Shown here piece after piece: positions 25,287-34,283 of a stretch of DNA of 64,000 nt; position 1 is the stretch's first letter; the number at the start of each line of letters is the position of its first letter. Position numbers and translations under genes: made by a program. Under the pieces are notes generated by a model. The model searched no databases. It had not been told where the DNA came from and was given only the letters and a program-made list of their open reading frames with translations. Origin of the DNA: Caloranaerobacter ferrireducens (GTDB lineage Bacteria > Bacillota > Clostridia > Tissierellales > Thermohalobacteraceae); NCBI RefSeq assembly GCF_001730685.1, contig NZ_MDJR01000001.1, positions 186,001 through 250,000 of the forward strand. The letters are read 5' to 3'.

Positions 25287-26951
25287 TTAGTTGATAGGGA
25301 ATTGCTGAAGTATTACTTTTTTCCAACGTTCTTCCCAGATTTCTTTAGAAAATTGTTCAGATATTTTACGAGCATTTTTTCCCATATCTTCTCTTAGTTT
25401 AGGGTTATTTATAAGAGTAATAATTGCATTTTTTAAGTTTTCTTTATTAATTTCTATTAAATATCCGTTGTAACCATGGATTATTAAATCTGTAAGTCCT
25501 CCTACTAATCCAGCAATTATTGGTTTTCCACAAGCCATAGCTTCAAGTAGTGAAAGTGAAGTTCCTTCTGAATATAGAGATGGAATAAGAACTATATCTG
25601 CATCTTTATAAGCATTGTATATTTCATTCATTTCATACCAAGTATATTCTATACGAGGATGCTTAGAAGCAAAAATTTTCATGTGTTCTTCACTTTTTAT
25701 AGTGCCTCTTCCAACGAAAGAGAAAATAACATTATTATATTCATTAACTAGCTCAACAGCGACTTTTTTACATACAGCCCATCCTCTACCTGGATGCAGT
25801 CTACGAGGATATAGTATTTTAATATATTTTTTATTAGTTAAATTAGAAATGGTTGGTTTAAAAATATTTAAATCTACATAATTAGGTATATATACCTTTT
25901 TACATTTAAGATTTGGATTAACTGCATTTAGCCAATTTATTGTATTTGTATCTACAGATACAAGTAGGTCTACTGCACTAAGACCTTCAAAAAACCTGCT
26001 ATACCAGAGTTTAGAACGCCACCATTGACGTTCGCATGAATCCCACCAAATACCATGGCTTATACAAATAGAGTTAGGAAAAACATGTGGATATGTTACA
26101 TCCATGTTGAAATATATATGATAATCATAATTTTTAGTTACTTGATAGAATTTTTTATTAAGGTTTATAAAGAAGTCTTGATGAAAACCTGGGTTTCCAA
26201 TTCCTTTTATTTTAATACCTTCATAAGTTCTTTCCCATTCTTTATGATTTGATGGTTGAAAAACATCTACTTGGTATCCAAGTTTTTGTAAAAGTTTTGC
26301 TAAATCAATTAAATATCGTTCTCCTCCACCCAATAAACATCTATTACCGTCCCATTCAAAAAATTGAGGTGTAACGATAGCTACTTTAGGCATAGGTTTT
26401 ATATATACTTTTCTTTTTTCTTCTGTAGTAAATGTAATTTCTAATTTAGGTCGCCAATCTTTATTACTATGTTTCTGACTGCAAAAACCTAATAAAGATG
26501 CACTATCTTTTTCATTTTCAGCTTTTATGATTATACCGAAGTTTTTCTTTGGGTTTTTTAACCATTCTCTAGCATATTCAGTTATATCCCAACTTATAGA
26601 TTCCCAAAGATGACAATCAATTTTAGATTGTACTTTCCTATTTTTATCATATGAAGGTTGATTAGAATAGCTTACTCTCTTATCATTCCAATTTTTTGTT
26701 ATAGGGTGTACGCTAAAAATATTTTCTTGTTCCATATAGTCATTTCGTATACAAAAGAGTTTTAAGTTTGCATTAATTATATTACAATTTTTAGGGAGAT
26801 TACTTAAATCAAATTTTAACAATATGCGGTATTTTGTAACTAATTTATAATATCCTAGAAAGTAATAAGCTTGATTTGAAAAATTTTTACCTTTTAAATG
26901 ACTATCTATAAAAGTATCCATAACTGGAGAAATGGATATTGTTTTTTGCAT
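25287..26951 (-). CDS. DNRLRE-domain / GT4 glycosyltransferase fusion
   Basis: 554 residues from ATG 26951 (AGGTGG site; the GTG 9 bases earlier lies in it). Residues about 1-175 are a beta-sandwich of the DNRLRE type: DTFIDS near the start, KFDLSNLP, WDITEYAREWL, FGIIIKA, WRPKLEITF. Residues about 188-554 are a GT-B family 4 glycosyltransferase: TPQFFEWDGNRCLLGGGERY, YPRRLHPGRG, then SEGTSLSLLEAMACGKPII (E-x7-E) for the NDP-sugar. DNRLRE domains are normally on secreted surface proteins, yet there is no signal peptide here. Perhaps it binds a polysaccharide or spore-coat substrate that is glycosylated by the GT domain. Function inferred. Confidence 0.8.
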   Translation of the reverse strand: MQKTISISPVMDTFIDSHLKGKNFSNQAYYFLGYYKLVTKYRILLKFDLSNLPKNCNIINANLKLFCIRNDYMEQENIFSVHPITKNWNDKRVSYSNQPSYDKNRKVQSKIDCHLWESISWDITEYAREWLKNPKKNFGIIIKAENEKDSASLLGFCSQKHSNKDWRPKLEITFTTEEKRKVYIKPMPKVAIVTPQFFEWDGNRCLLGGGERYLIDLAKLLQKLGYQVDVFQPSNHKEWERTYEGIKIKGIGNPGFHQDFFINLNKKFYQVTKNYDYHIYFNMDVTYPHVFPNSICISHGIWWDSCERQWWRSKLWYSRFFEGLSAVDLLVSVDTNTINWLNAVNPNLKCKKVYIPNYVDLNIFKPTISNLTNKKYIKILYPRRLHPGRGWAVCKKVAVELVNEYNNVIFSFVGRGTIKSEEHMKIFASKHPRIEYTWYEMNEIYNAYKDADIVLIPSLYSEGTSLSLLEAMACGKPIIAGLVGGLTDLIIHGYNGYLIEINKENLKNAIITLINNPKLREDMGKNARKISEQFSKEIWEERWKKVILQQFPIN

Positions 26952-27059
26952 AGTTACCACCTGCTTTTTAAAAATATATTAAGAAAGGAGAAAAATGTAA
27001 TTCTACTATAGAATATTATTAAATAAAAAATATGTGCTCTATAAAAATATTTATTAATG

Positions 27060-27173
27060 AACAAAATTTTCGATTTAAATAATTTAAGGAAGATTTTGTC
27101 GAAATCCATATACGGAAATTATATTTAAAATTATCTACAATACAATAAGGTGTATAATTTCCTATGGATTATA
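27060..27173 (-). repeat. Double-hairpin intergenic element, copy C
   Basis: Full reverse copy: AACAAAATTTTCGATTTAAAT, then ATTTAAGGAAGATTTTGT, then GAAATCCATATACGGAAATT pairing with AATTTCCTATGGATT. It lies between a glycosyltransferase promoter region and the end of the LysM-CAP gene and merges with the latter's terminator. Confidence 0.85.
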
Positions 27174-27175
27174 AA

Positions 27176-27203
27176 AAAGCCAAGGGTAAACCCTTTGGCT
27201 TAT
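27176..27203 (-). terminator. Terminator of the LysM-CAP gene
   Basis: Read on the minus strand, GCCAAAGGGT / ACCCTTGGC (one bulge) is followed by a T-run that runs into the end of repeat copy C. It overlaps the stop codon region of the gene. Confidence 0.7.
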
Positions 27204-27823
27204 TTTCTAATTGCTTTCATAAACATTTGAGTCCAATAGTACCTTCCATATTTATCTTTTGCTACACCTACACCTATTTCGTTGTATATTGGGCTTAGTA
27301 TATTATTTCTATGACCTTCTGAGTTCATCCAACTATTCATAACTTGCTTTGGAGTTCTTTGTCCTTTGGCTATATTTTCACCTGCTGCAGTAAATCTTAA
27401 GCCAAAATCCTCCATCATTTTAAAAGGAGAACCGTAAGTTGGAGAATAGTGTCCAAAATAGTTTTTATTTATCATATCTTGTGATTTGAATCTTGCTACT
27501 CTTGAAAGTTGCCAATTTGCTTTAAGAGGCTGTAAACCTCGTTTTGACCTTTCTATATTAACTAATTTTATAACTTCATTTTCAAGTGCTTTAATGTCAC
27601 TAATATCAGGAATATTAAGTTTTTGTCCTGGATATATTAAATTAGGATTTTTTATTTGTGGATTTGCTGAAATAAGTTCACTAAGTCCAACTTCGAACTT
27701 AACAGCGATTTTCCACATACTGTCTCCAGATTTTACTGTATAAGTTAACTGCTTAGCAAAAACTGGAGTTGAAGTTATTAAAAAACTTAATAAAACAAAT
27801 AGAATTAAAAACTTTTTCTTCAT
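27200..27823 (-). CDS. Secreted LysM-CAP domain protein (YkwD/SafA-like)
   Basis: 207 residues: signal peptide ([23 protein letters not shown]), LysM repeat ([13 protein letters not shown] ... [10 protein letters not shown], about 28-72) that binds peptidoglycan or chitin, then a CAP/SCP domain (about 80-205) with [21 protein letters not shown] and IGVGVA motifs. Exported, cell-wall or spore-associated; CAP function in bacteria is not established. ATG at 27823 with AGGTGATAATT; the GTG 9 bases before overlaps the site. Confidence 0.85.
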   Translation of the reverse strand: MKKKFLILFVLLSFLITSTPVFAKQLTYTVKSGDSMWKIAVKFEVGLSELISANPQIKNPNLIYPGQKLNIPDISDIKALENEVIKLVNIERSKRGLQPLKANWQLSRVARFKSQDMINKNYFGHYSPTYGSPFKMMEDFGLRFTAAGENIAKGQRTPKQVMNSWMNSEGHRNNILSPIYNEIGVGVAKDKYGRYYWTQMFMKAIRK

Positions 27824-28015
27824 AATTATCACCTATATTTTTTGTTTAAAAATAGTTTAAGTAAAAATAGTTGCAATTATGTTATATAAATAATGTTAAG
27901 GAATCGAATTTTTGCTATTAAAATTTTAAATAATTAATTTTTTGATATGTAAATTTTAATATAATTTGCTATATTGACGATTAAATTATTTAAGAAGGTG
28001 ATAAATAGCTAAAAT

Positions 28016-28044
28016 TTGCAAAACCTAAATCCCTCTAGTATAAT
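28016..28044 (+). promoter_or_regulatory. Promoter of the GntR gene
   Basis: TTGCAA (28016-28021), 17-bp spacer, TATAAT (28039-28044), with the start codon 45 bases downstream. Confidence 0.7.
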
Positions 28045-28088
28045 TAAAATAATTAAAAATGCTAAATTAAAACGAATGAGGGAGTGCT

Positions 28089-28802
28089 ATGTTAGATAGA
28101 TATAAACCAATACCACTTTATATTCAACTTAAGGAAGAATTGCTTAAGAAGATAAGAGAAGGTATTTGGGAAGTTGAAACACAAATCCCAACTGAAAAGA
28201 AATTGATGAAAGAATATAATGTAGGCAGAGCAACGGTAAGAGAAGCTATTTCTCTTTTAGTAAAAGAAGGTTATGTATATAGAAAAAAAGGGATAGGTAC
28301 TTTTGTAGCAAGTAAACAGCCGTCATTAGGTTTTGAACCTCTTATAAGTTTAACTTATTCTTTGAAGGCAAGAGGTATTAAAGCCAATAATATTGTGGTA
28401 GAAAAGAAACAGATAACTCCTGATGATAATTTATTATTAAAATTAAGATGGAATAAATCAAAACAGTGCTTTTATATTAAGAGATTAAGATATGTTGATA
28501 ACAGACCTATAGCTGTCGAACACTCATATTTTTCAAATAGATTTAAATATATTGAGGACAAGTTTGATTTAACGGGCTCATTGGCAAAAATAATTATTAA
28601 AGATTTAAAGATAACTATTAAAAAAGTTGAACAGACTATTATACTAAGATTACCAAATGAAGAAGAAAGGAATGAGCTTAAGGTTAATAAAGATACTTTG
28701 ATATTAGATATGGATAGATGGATTTATATAGAAGGTACTGAGGAGCCTTTTTATTACTTAAAGTTTTTAGTTCCAGAAAATATATATTCTTATCCATTTT
28801 AA
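28089..28802 (+). CDS. GntR/HutC family regulator with UTRA domain
   Basis: 237 residues: GntR winged helix (about 5-75, PLYIQLKEELLKKI, PTEKKLMKEYNVGRATVREAISLL, GIGTFV) and a UTRA ligand-binding domain (about 95-235). HutC-type regulators bind small metabolites such as amino sugars or amino acids. It is transcribed separately (terminator at 28818) just before the flavoenzyme operon, whose leader has the palindrome ATGTCCGGACAT; I infer that it controls that operon. Confidence 0.85.
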   Translation: MLDRYKPIPLYIQLKEELLKKIREGIWEVETQIPTEKKLMKEYNVGRATVREAISLLVKEGYVYRKKGIGTFVASKQPSLGFEPLISLTYSLKARGIKANNIVVEKKQITPDDNLLLKLRWNKSKQCFYIKRLRYVDNRPIAVEHSYFSNRFKYIEDKFDLTGSLAKIIIKDLKITIKKVEQTIILRLPNEEERNELKVNKDTLILDMDRWIYIEGTEEPFYYLKFLVPENIYSYPF

Positions 28803-28817
28803 GACTAATTGAGACTA

Positions 28818-28840
28818 AACCGCCAGTAGGCGGTTTTTTT
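28818..28840 (+). terminator. Rho-independent terminator of the GntR gene
   Basis: AACCGCC / GGCGGTT with a 4-base loop and a seven-T run. Confidence 0.9.
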
Positions 28841-28842
28841 CA

Positions 28843-28893
28843 TTATGGATTAAAAAAATCTTCCTTAATTTTTTAAAATCGAAGATTTTGTTT
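28843..28893 (+). repeat. Half copy of the double-hairpin element, copy E
   Basis: Carries TTATGGATT and hairpin 2 (AAATCTTCCTTAATT ... TTAAAATCGAAGATTTTG) but hairpin 1 is missing. Directly after the GntR terminator. Confidence 0.65.
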
Positions 28894-28938
28894 AAAGGAA
28901 TTTCCAGAATTATCTTGAATACATATTTATATATACGG

Positions 28939-28950
28939 ATGTCCGGACAT
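28939..28950 (+). promoter_or_regulatory. Candidate GntR operator
   Basis: Perfect 12-base palindrome ATGTCCGGACAT, the most GC-rich spot in an AT-rich leader, 33 bases before the first gene of the operon. HutC-type regulators use such palindromes (compare TGGTCTAGACCA). No second copy was seen upstream of the GntR gene. Confidence 0.45.
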
Positions 28951-28982
28951 ATAAAAGGGGGTGAGGGGAGATTAGTAAACTA

Positions 28983-30722
28983 TTGAAAAAAATTCAGAAG
29001 AATATTAGACAAAAGATAAATAAGGAAATCACTTGTTATGAGTGGCATTCATCAATTGTTTTAGAAGGGATAGTTGACAGTTGGGATGATGTAGTAAAAG
29101 CAGGGAAATTAGCAGCAAATAAAGGCTATAAAGGGGTAGTAAATAAAATTGAGGTAAAGAACTTAAGTATACCAGATATTAAAAAACCTTTATTAAAGGA
29201 CAATTATTTACATGGTAAGAAAGTGGATGTACTAATTATTGGTGGGGGTATTATTGGTTGTGCTATAGCGAGAGAACTTTCTAAATGGGATATATCTATT
29301 TTGATAATTGAGAAAGAGGAAGACCTTGCTATGCATACATCATCTAGAAATGACGGTATGATACATCCAGGGATTCTTCCAAAGCCAGGTACAAAAAAAG
29401 CTATTTTTAACGTAAGGGGTAATAAATTATATTCAAAGGTTACAAAAGAGCTAGATGTACCTTTTAGAAGAATTGGTTCTCTAATGCTTTTTGAAGGAAA
29501 TTATATGAAATTATTACTTCCATATATTAAATTAAGGGCCAAACAGAATAGAGTAGAAGGTATTCAGTATTTATCTGCTGATGCAATAAGAAAAAGAGTA
29601 CCTGCAATAACCAAAGATATTTCAGGGGGTATTTTTGTACCTACTACAGGAATTCTATCTCCTTATAAAATGACTATAGCTTATGGGGAAAATGCTGTAT
29701 TAAATGGTGCTGAAATTAGTTTTAATACAATAGCCTTATCTATGAAAAAAGAGCATGAAAGCATTAAGGCTGTTCAGACTAATAGAGGAACTATATATCC
29801 AAACTTAGTAATAAATGCTGCTGGAGTTTATAGTGACAAGATAGCTGAGATGGCAGGTGATCAGTTTTTTACAATCCATCCTAGAAAGGGTCAGACTATT
29901 ATACTGGATAAGAAAAAAGGGAAACTGATAGATATTGTAATAGCAAAATCATCTTTAAGGAAAAGCACAAGGAGCAATACAAAAGGCGGTGGAATCGTTA
30001 AAACAATAGATGGGAATATTTTAGTCGGTCCAGATGCGTACGAACAGCCTTATAGAGAAGATTATACAACTACGAGGGAAAATATTGAAAATATTATGAA
30101 AAAGCATTTTCCACTTATACCACAGCTTTCACCTAAAGATGTAATTAATTATTTTGCAGGAATTAGAGCGGCTACATATGAAGAAGATTTTATTGTAGAA
30201 AAATCTGAGTATGTTGAGAATTTGATACATGCAGCAGGAATACAGTCGCCTGGTTTAGCTTCAGCACCTGCTATTGCTGAGGAAATTGAAAAAATAACTA
30301 TAAATGTATTAAATGATATACAAGAAGTTAAGCCGAAAGAAAATTGGAATCCAATAAGAAAAGGTATACCTCAATTGAATAAGATGAACAAATACGAAAG
30401 AGATAGATTAATAAAAGAAAGGCCTGATTATGGGATAATAATTTGCAGATGTGAAGAAATAAGCAAAGGAGAAATAATAGATTCAATAAAATCTCCTATA
30501 CCTGCAAAATCAATAGATGCGATTAAAAGGCGAGTAAGGCCTGGTATGGGTAGATGTCAAGGTGGTTTCTGTTTGCCTCTTGTTTCAAAAATTATTGAAG
30601 AAGAAACTGAATTAGATATGTTATCGATAACTAAGAAAGGTAATAAATCTCAAATTTTATCAAAAGAAACAAAGGAGCCTGATTTTGATAACGAAGGTGG
30701 TGAAGCTAGTGGAGACATATGA
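28983..30722 (+). CDS. GlpA-like FAD oxidoreductase with N-terminal BON-like and C-terminal BFD-like domains
   Basis: 579 residues. About 1-60 resembles a BON fold (WHSSIVLEGIVDSW ... KIEV); the DAO flavoprotein domain begins at VDVLIIGGGIIGCAIAREL (GGGIIG 87-92) and contains SRNDGMIHPG and AGIRAATYEED; about 480-525 is a [2Fe-2S] BFD-like domain with CRC and GRCQGGFC cysteines. This resembles anaerobic glycerol-3-phosphate dehydrogenase GlpA and related 2-hydroxyacid oxidases. Starts at TTG; no alternative upstream because of an in-frame stop. No glycerol kinase or facilitator nearby, so the substrate is uncertain. Confidence 0.75.
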   Translation: MKKIQKNIRQKINKEITCYEWHSSIVLEGIVDSWDDVVKAGKLAANKGYKGVVNKIEVKNLSIPDIKKPLLKDNYLHGKKVDVLIIGGGIIGCAIARELSKWDISILIIEKEEDLAMHTSSRNDGMIHPGILPKPGTKKAIFNVRGNKLYSKVTKELDVPFRRIGSLMLFEGNYMKLLLPYIKLRAKQNRVEGIQYLSADAIRKRVPAITKDISGGIFVPTTGILSPYKMTIAYGENAVLNGAEISFNTIALSMKKEHESIKAVQTNRGTIYPNLVINAAGVYSDKIAEMAGDQFFTIHPRKGQTIILDKKKGKLIDIVIAKSSLRKSTRSNTKGGGIVKTIDGNILVGPDAYEQPYREDYTTTRENIENIMKKHFPLIPQLSPKDVINYFAGIRAATYEEDFIVEKSEYVENLIHAAGIQSPGLASAPAIAEEIEKITINVLNDIQEVKPKENWNPIRKGIPQLNKMNKYERDRLIKERPDYGIIICRCEEISKGEIIDSIKSPIPAKSIDAIKRRVRPGMGRCQGGFCLPLVSKIIEEETELDMLSITKKGNKSQILSKETKEPDFDNEGGEASGDI

Positions 30723-31977
30723 TGTCGTTGTGTTAGGAGCCGGACCAGCGGGGTTAGCTGCTGGACTTGAAGCTGCTAAAAGAGGAGGAAAAACGTTAAT
30801 TATAGAGAGAGAAAGTAGACCAGGTGGGATATTGAAACAATGTATACATGATGGATTTGGGTTAATAGAGTTTAAAGAGAAGTTGTCAGGGCCAGAGTAT
30901 GCAGAGCGTTATATAAGAATGGTTAGAGATAAGAATATACCTATAATGACATCTACTTTTGCAACTAAAGTTTTAAAAGATAAAGATAAATTTATCATTA
31001 CTTTAGTTAATTCTAATAAAGGCGTTTTTGAAATAGAATCAAAGACAATGATTCTTGCTAATGGATGTAGAGAACGTACTTCTAAACAGATATTTATTCA
31101 TGGTTCAAGACCTTCAGGAGTTTATACAGCAGGAACTGCTCAATATTTTATTAATATCCTAGGGTATTTGCCATGTAAAAAATGTGTTATTTTAGGCAGT
31201 GGTGATATTGGTTTAATTATGGCAAGAAGATTAACTCTAGAAGGAGCTAAGGTAATTGGTGTATATGAAGCTAAAACAACTCCATCGGGCTTAACACGTA
31301 ACATTGTACAGTGTTTATATGACTATGATATTCCATTGTATTTGTCTCGTACAATAACTAGAATCATTGGGGATGATAGGGTAGAAGGTGTTATTATTAA
31401 TGAAGTTGATGAAAACATGAAACCTATTAAAGGAACTGAAAAGTTAGTTGAATGCGATGGAGTGATATTATCTGTCGGGCTTATTCCTGAAAATGAGATT
31501 GCTGAGTCTTTAGGGATAGAAATTGATAAGTTTACAAAAGGTCCATGTGTTGATCATAATTTTATGACATTAGAAGACGGTGTGTTTTCATGTGGTAATG
31601 CGCTGCATGTTAATGATTTAGTTGATTATGTAACAGAGAGCGGAAGATATGCAGGTGAAAGAGCTGTTGTTTATGCTAAAAATAACATTGAAAAAAATCT
31701 AGTGAAAGTTAATATGTCGGTTAATGATTTTTTATATGTAGTACCACAGTATATTGATATAACATCAAACAATAAAAAAGTGGTTTTGTATTTTAGATCA
31801 AGGGAAATTAGAAAAAATGTTGTAGTTCAAATAAAATATGACAATAAGATTGTATTTACCAGGAAATATCGGGTTTTAAGACCTCCAGAGATGCAAAGGA
31901 TAGAATTAGATTTAACAGAACTTAAAATGAGTAAAGATAAAGATTTTTGCATAGTTATGAAGGAGGGACAATATTGA
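30709..31977 (+). CDS. NAD(P)/FAD-dependent oxidoreductase (GlpA partner)
   Basis: 422 residues from GTG 30709 (AAGGTGG site), overlapping the upstream gene by 14 bases. FAD-binding GAGPAGLAAG near the N terminus, second dinucleotide fold LGSGDIGLIMARRL, DGVFSCGNALHVNDLVDYV for FAD, and a C-terminal beta-rich tail of about 90 residues. Constant companion of GlpA-like and DUF1667 genes in anaerobes; probably passes electrons between the flavoprotein and NAD(P) or another acceptor. Cytosolic or peripherally membrane-bound complex. Confidence 0.8.
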   Translation: METYDVVVLGAGPAGLAAGLEAAKRGGKTLIIERESRPGGILKQCIHDGFGLIEFKEKLSGPEYAERYIRMVRDKNIPIMTSTFATKVLKDKDKFIITLVNSNKGVFEIESKTMILANGCRERTSKQIFIHGSRPSGVYTAGTAQYFINILGYLPCKKCVILGSGDIGLIMARRLTLEGAKVIGVYEAKTTPSGLTRNIVQCLYDYDIPLYLSRTITRIIGDDRVEGVIINEVDENMKPIKGTEKLVECDGVILSVGLIPENEIAESLGIEIDKFTKGPCVDHNFMTLEDGVFSCGNALHVNDLVDYVTESGRYAGERAVVYAKNNIEKNLVKVNMSVNDFLYVVPQYIDITSNNKKVVLYFRSREIRKNVVVQIKYDNKIVFTRKYRVLRPPEMQRIELDLTELKMSKDKDFCIVMKEGQY

Positions 31978-32351
31978 AAGAATTAATCTGTATTGTTTGT
32001 CCTAATGGATGTTTATTAAAAGTAGAAAAACTAAACGAGAATTGGAGTATAAAAGGGAATCTTTGCTCAAAAGGGATTGATTTTGCAATCTCAGAAATGA
32101 CAGAAGCGAAGAGAAGTGTATGTTCAACTGTAAAAACAGTTTTTCCTGAAGTTCCAAGACTTCCAGTTAGAACTGATGGAGAAATACCAAAAAAATTTAT
32201 TTTCCCACTAATGAAATTAATAAATAAAGTTGAAATAAAAGCTCCTATTCATAGTGGAGATATTATTTTAAAAAATGTTTTTGATACAGGGGTAAATGTA
32301 ATTGCTACTTCTGATTTATTTGAATTATTAAAAGAGGGTATTTATGATTAG
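31974..32351 (+). CDS. DUF1667 domain protein, third subunit of the flavoenzyme complex
   Basis: 125 residues from TTG 31974 (AAGGAGGG site), overlapping the upstream stop as TTGA. N-terminal CIVCPNGC and GNLCSKG give four cysteines arranged like an Fe-S or zinc site, followed by the PEVPRLPVRTDGEIPK stretch of DUF1667. Known to co-occur with GlpA-like and NAD/FAD subunits; likely the electron-transfer subunit analogous in place, not in sequence, to GlpC. Confidence 0.8.
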   Translation: MKELICIVCPNGCLLKVEKLNENWSIKGNLCSKGIDFAISEMTEAKRSVCSTVKTVFPEVPRLPVRTDGEIPKKFIFPLMKLINKVEIKAPIHSGDIILKNVFDTGVNVIATSDLFELLKEGIYD

Positions 32352-32400
32352 ATTTTTATAAGTGTTAATTATCGTAAATTAAGTAAATGGGGGGAGTATT

Positions 32401-34134
32401 ATGTCAAAAAAATATAAAGGTTTTGAACCAAAATGGGTTAAAGAACCACCGCCACCTGGGACTTATCGTTCGATTTTTAAATGGGGAGATCCAAATGAGT
32501 ATAAAATACCAAATGAAAGGCTTTATAAAATGATGAAAGAAAAGTTTAATATGACGGATGATGACTTTAAACAGCCTAAGAAGTTAGGACTTGAGAAGGT
32601 TTCTTTTAATAAACCAATCAATCTGACTCAGGAGCAAATTAATACATTTAAGAATATAGTGGGACCAGAAAATGTTAAGACAGATGATTATTCCCGTCTC
32701 CAAGTAGCTTACGGCAAAACTATGATAGATTTAATGAGGCTTCGTGAAGGTATAGTAGAAAACATTCCAGATATAGTTTTATATCCTAGAGATAAAAATG
32801 ACATTCAAAAGATTGTAGAGTATTGTAATCAAGAAAAAATTCCTGTTTATGTATATGGTGGAGGTTCTTCCGTTACACGGGGGGTTGAATGTGTAAAGGG
32901 TGGAGTTTCATTAGATATGCGTGTTCACTTTAATAAGGTAATAGAATTTAATGAGATTAATCAAACTATTACTGTTGAAGCTGGTATGTCAGGACCAGAG
33001 CTTGAGCGGATATTAAATAATGCGCCAAGTATTTTTGGAGCAAAACGAGCATATACCTGTGGACATTTTCCTCAGTCATTTGAATATTCAGTTGTAGGCG
33101 GTTGGGTGGTAACTAGAGGAGCAGGTCAGAATTCTACATATTTTGGCAAAATTGAAGATATAGTTATTTCACAGGAATATGTAACACCGATAGGGATAAT
33201 TAAGAGTGATGAATTTCCAGCTGCTGCTACTGGTCCATCCATAGACCAGATAATGATGGGAAGTGAAGGTGCTTTTGGTGTACTTACACATGTTACTCTA
33301 AAAATATTTAGATATATGCCTGAAAATCAGAGAAGATTTAGTTATATTTTCAAAACTTGGGAGGATGCTCGTAATGCAGCTAGAGAGATAATGCAAGGTC
33401 AGTTTGGCTATCCATCAGTATTTAGATTATCGGATCCTGAAGAAACAGACGTAATGTTAAAACTTTATGGTGTAGAAGGTACTATACTTGATAAGATTAT
33501 GACATTAAAGGGATATAAAAAGATGGAAAGATGTCTATTTTTAGGTTTTACTGATGGTGAAAAAGGATTTACTAAGAATTTGAAAAGAAAACTTCATAAA
33601 GTATGTAAAAAATATGGAGCTTTATATTTGACAGGCTATCCTACAAAAGAGTGGGAAAAAGGTAGATTTAAAGATCCATATATGAGAGATATAATGCAGG
33701 ATTTTGGTATAATGACAGATACCTTAGAATGTTCAGTAACGTGGGATAACATGGAGAAAGTACATGAAGGAGTAAGAAAGTTTTGTAAAAGTAGACCAAA
33801 TACTATATGTATGACTCATATGTCGCATGTATATCCTCAAGGAGCGAATTTGTATTTTATATTTATAGCTAAAATGGACAGCATTGAAGAATATTTAGAA
33901 TATCAATATGGTATTTTGGACAGCATACAAAAATATGGCGCATCTATGAGTCATCATCATGGTATAGGAAAAATGATTGCACCTTGGTTAGAGGGACAAA
34001 TAGGTAGAAATCAGTTAGAAGTTTTTAAAGCTTTAAAAAGATATTTCGATCCTAATAACATTATGAATCCAGGGGGAACTTTAGCGCTTGATTTGGATGA
34101 TGATAAAAAGAGATTTAATTATTTGAAAGATTGA
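32401..34134 (+). CDS. FAD-binding oxidase, alkyl-dihydroxyacetonephosphate synthase-like
   Basis: 577 residues of the VAO/PCMH flavoprotein fold: YGGGSSVTRG for FAD pyrophosphate, CGHFPQSFEYSVVGGWVVTR with GQNSTYFGKIEDIV, and a C-terminal SHHHGIG (His518-520). These are the landmarks of AGPS, which makes ether lipids, and of bacterial homologues of unknown substrate. The N-terminal 60 residues (PKWVKEPPPPGTYRSIFKWG) also fit AGPS-like proteins. 49 bases after DUF1667, GGGGG site, same operon. A glycerol-derived or long-chain hydroxyacid substrate is plausible; not shown. Confidence 0.75.
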   Translation: MSKKYKGFEPKWVKEPPPPGTYRSIFKWGDPNEYKIPNERLYKMMKEKFNMTDDDFKQPKKLGLEKVSFNKPINLTQEQINTFKNIVGPENVKTDDYSRLQVAYGKTMIDLMRLREGIVENIPDIVLYPRDKNDIQKIVEYCNQEKIPVYVYGGGSSVTRGVECVKGGVSLDMRVHFNKVIEFNEINQTITVEAGMSGPELERILNNAPSIFGAKRAYTCGHFPQSFEYSVVGGWVVTRGAGQNSTYFGKIEDIVISQEYVTPIGIIKSDEFPAAATGPSIDQIMMGSEGAFGVLTHVTLKIFRYMPENQRRFSYIFKTWEDARNAAREIMQGQFGYPSVFRLSDPEETDVMLKLYGVEGTILDKIMTLKGYKKMERCLFLGFTDGEKGFTKNLKRKLHKVCKKYGALYLTGYPTKEWEKGRFKDPYMRDIMQDFGIMTDTLECSVTWDNMEKVHEGVRKFCKSRPNTICMTHMSHVYPQGANLYFIFIAKMDSIEEYLEYQYGILDSIQKYGASMSHHHGIGKMIAPWLEGQIGRNQLEVFKALKRYFDPNNIMNPGGTLALDLDDDKKRFNYLKD

Positions 34135-34283
34135 AACAATAATGTAATTATTAATAAAATTTGACATATGAGGAACTAAAGGAGTAAAATATAATTGTCA
34201 AATGCCAATAACATTTTTTAGAATTATACTTTAGTTTTAAGTTTGACAAACAAATAAAAAGAACTTTTACGAGGAGGGGGTTT

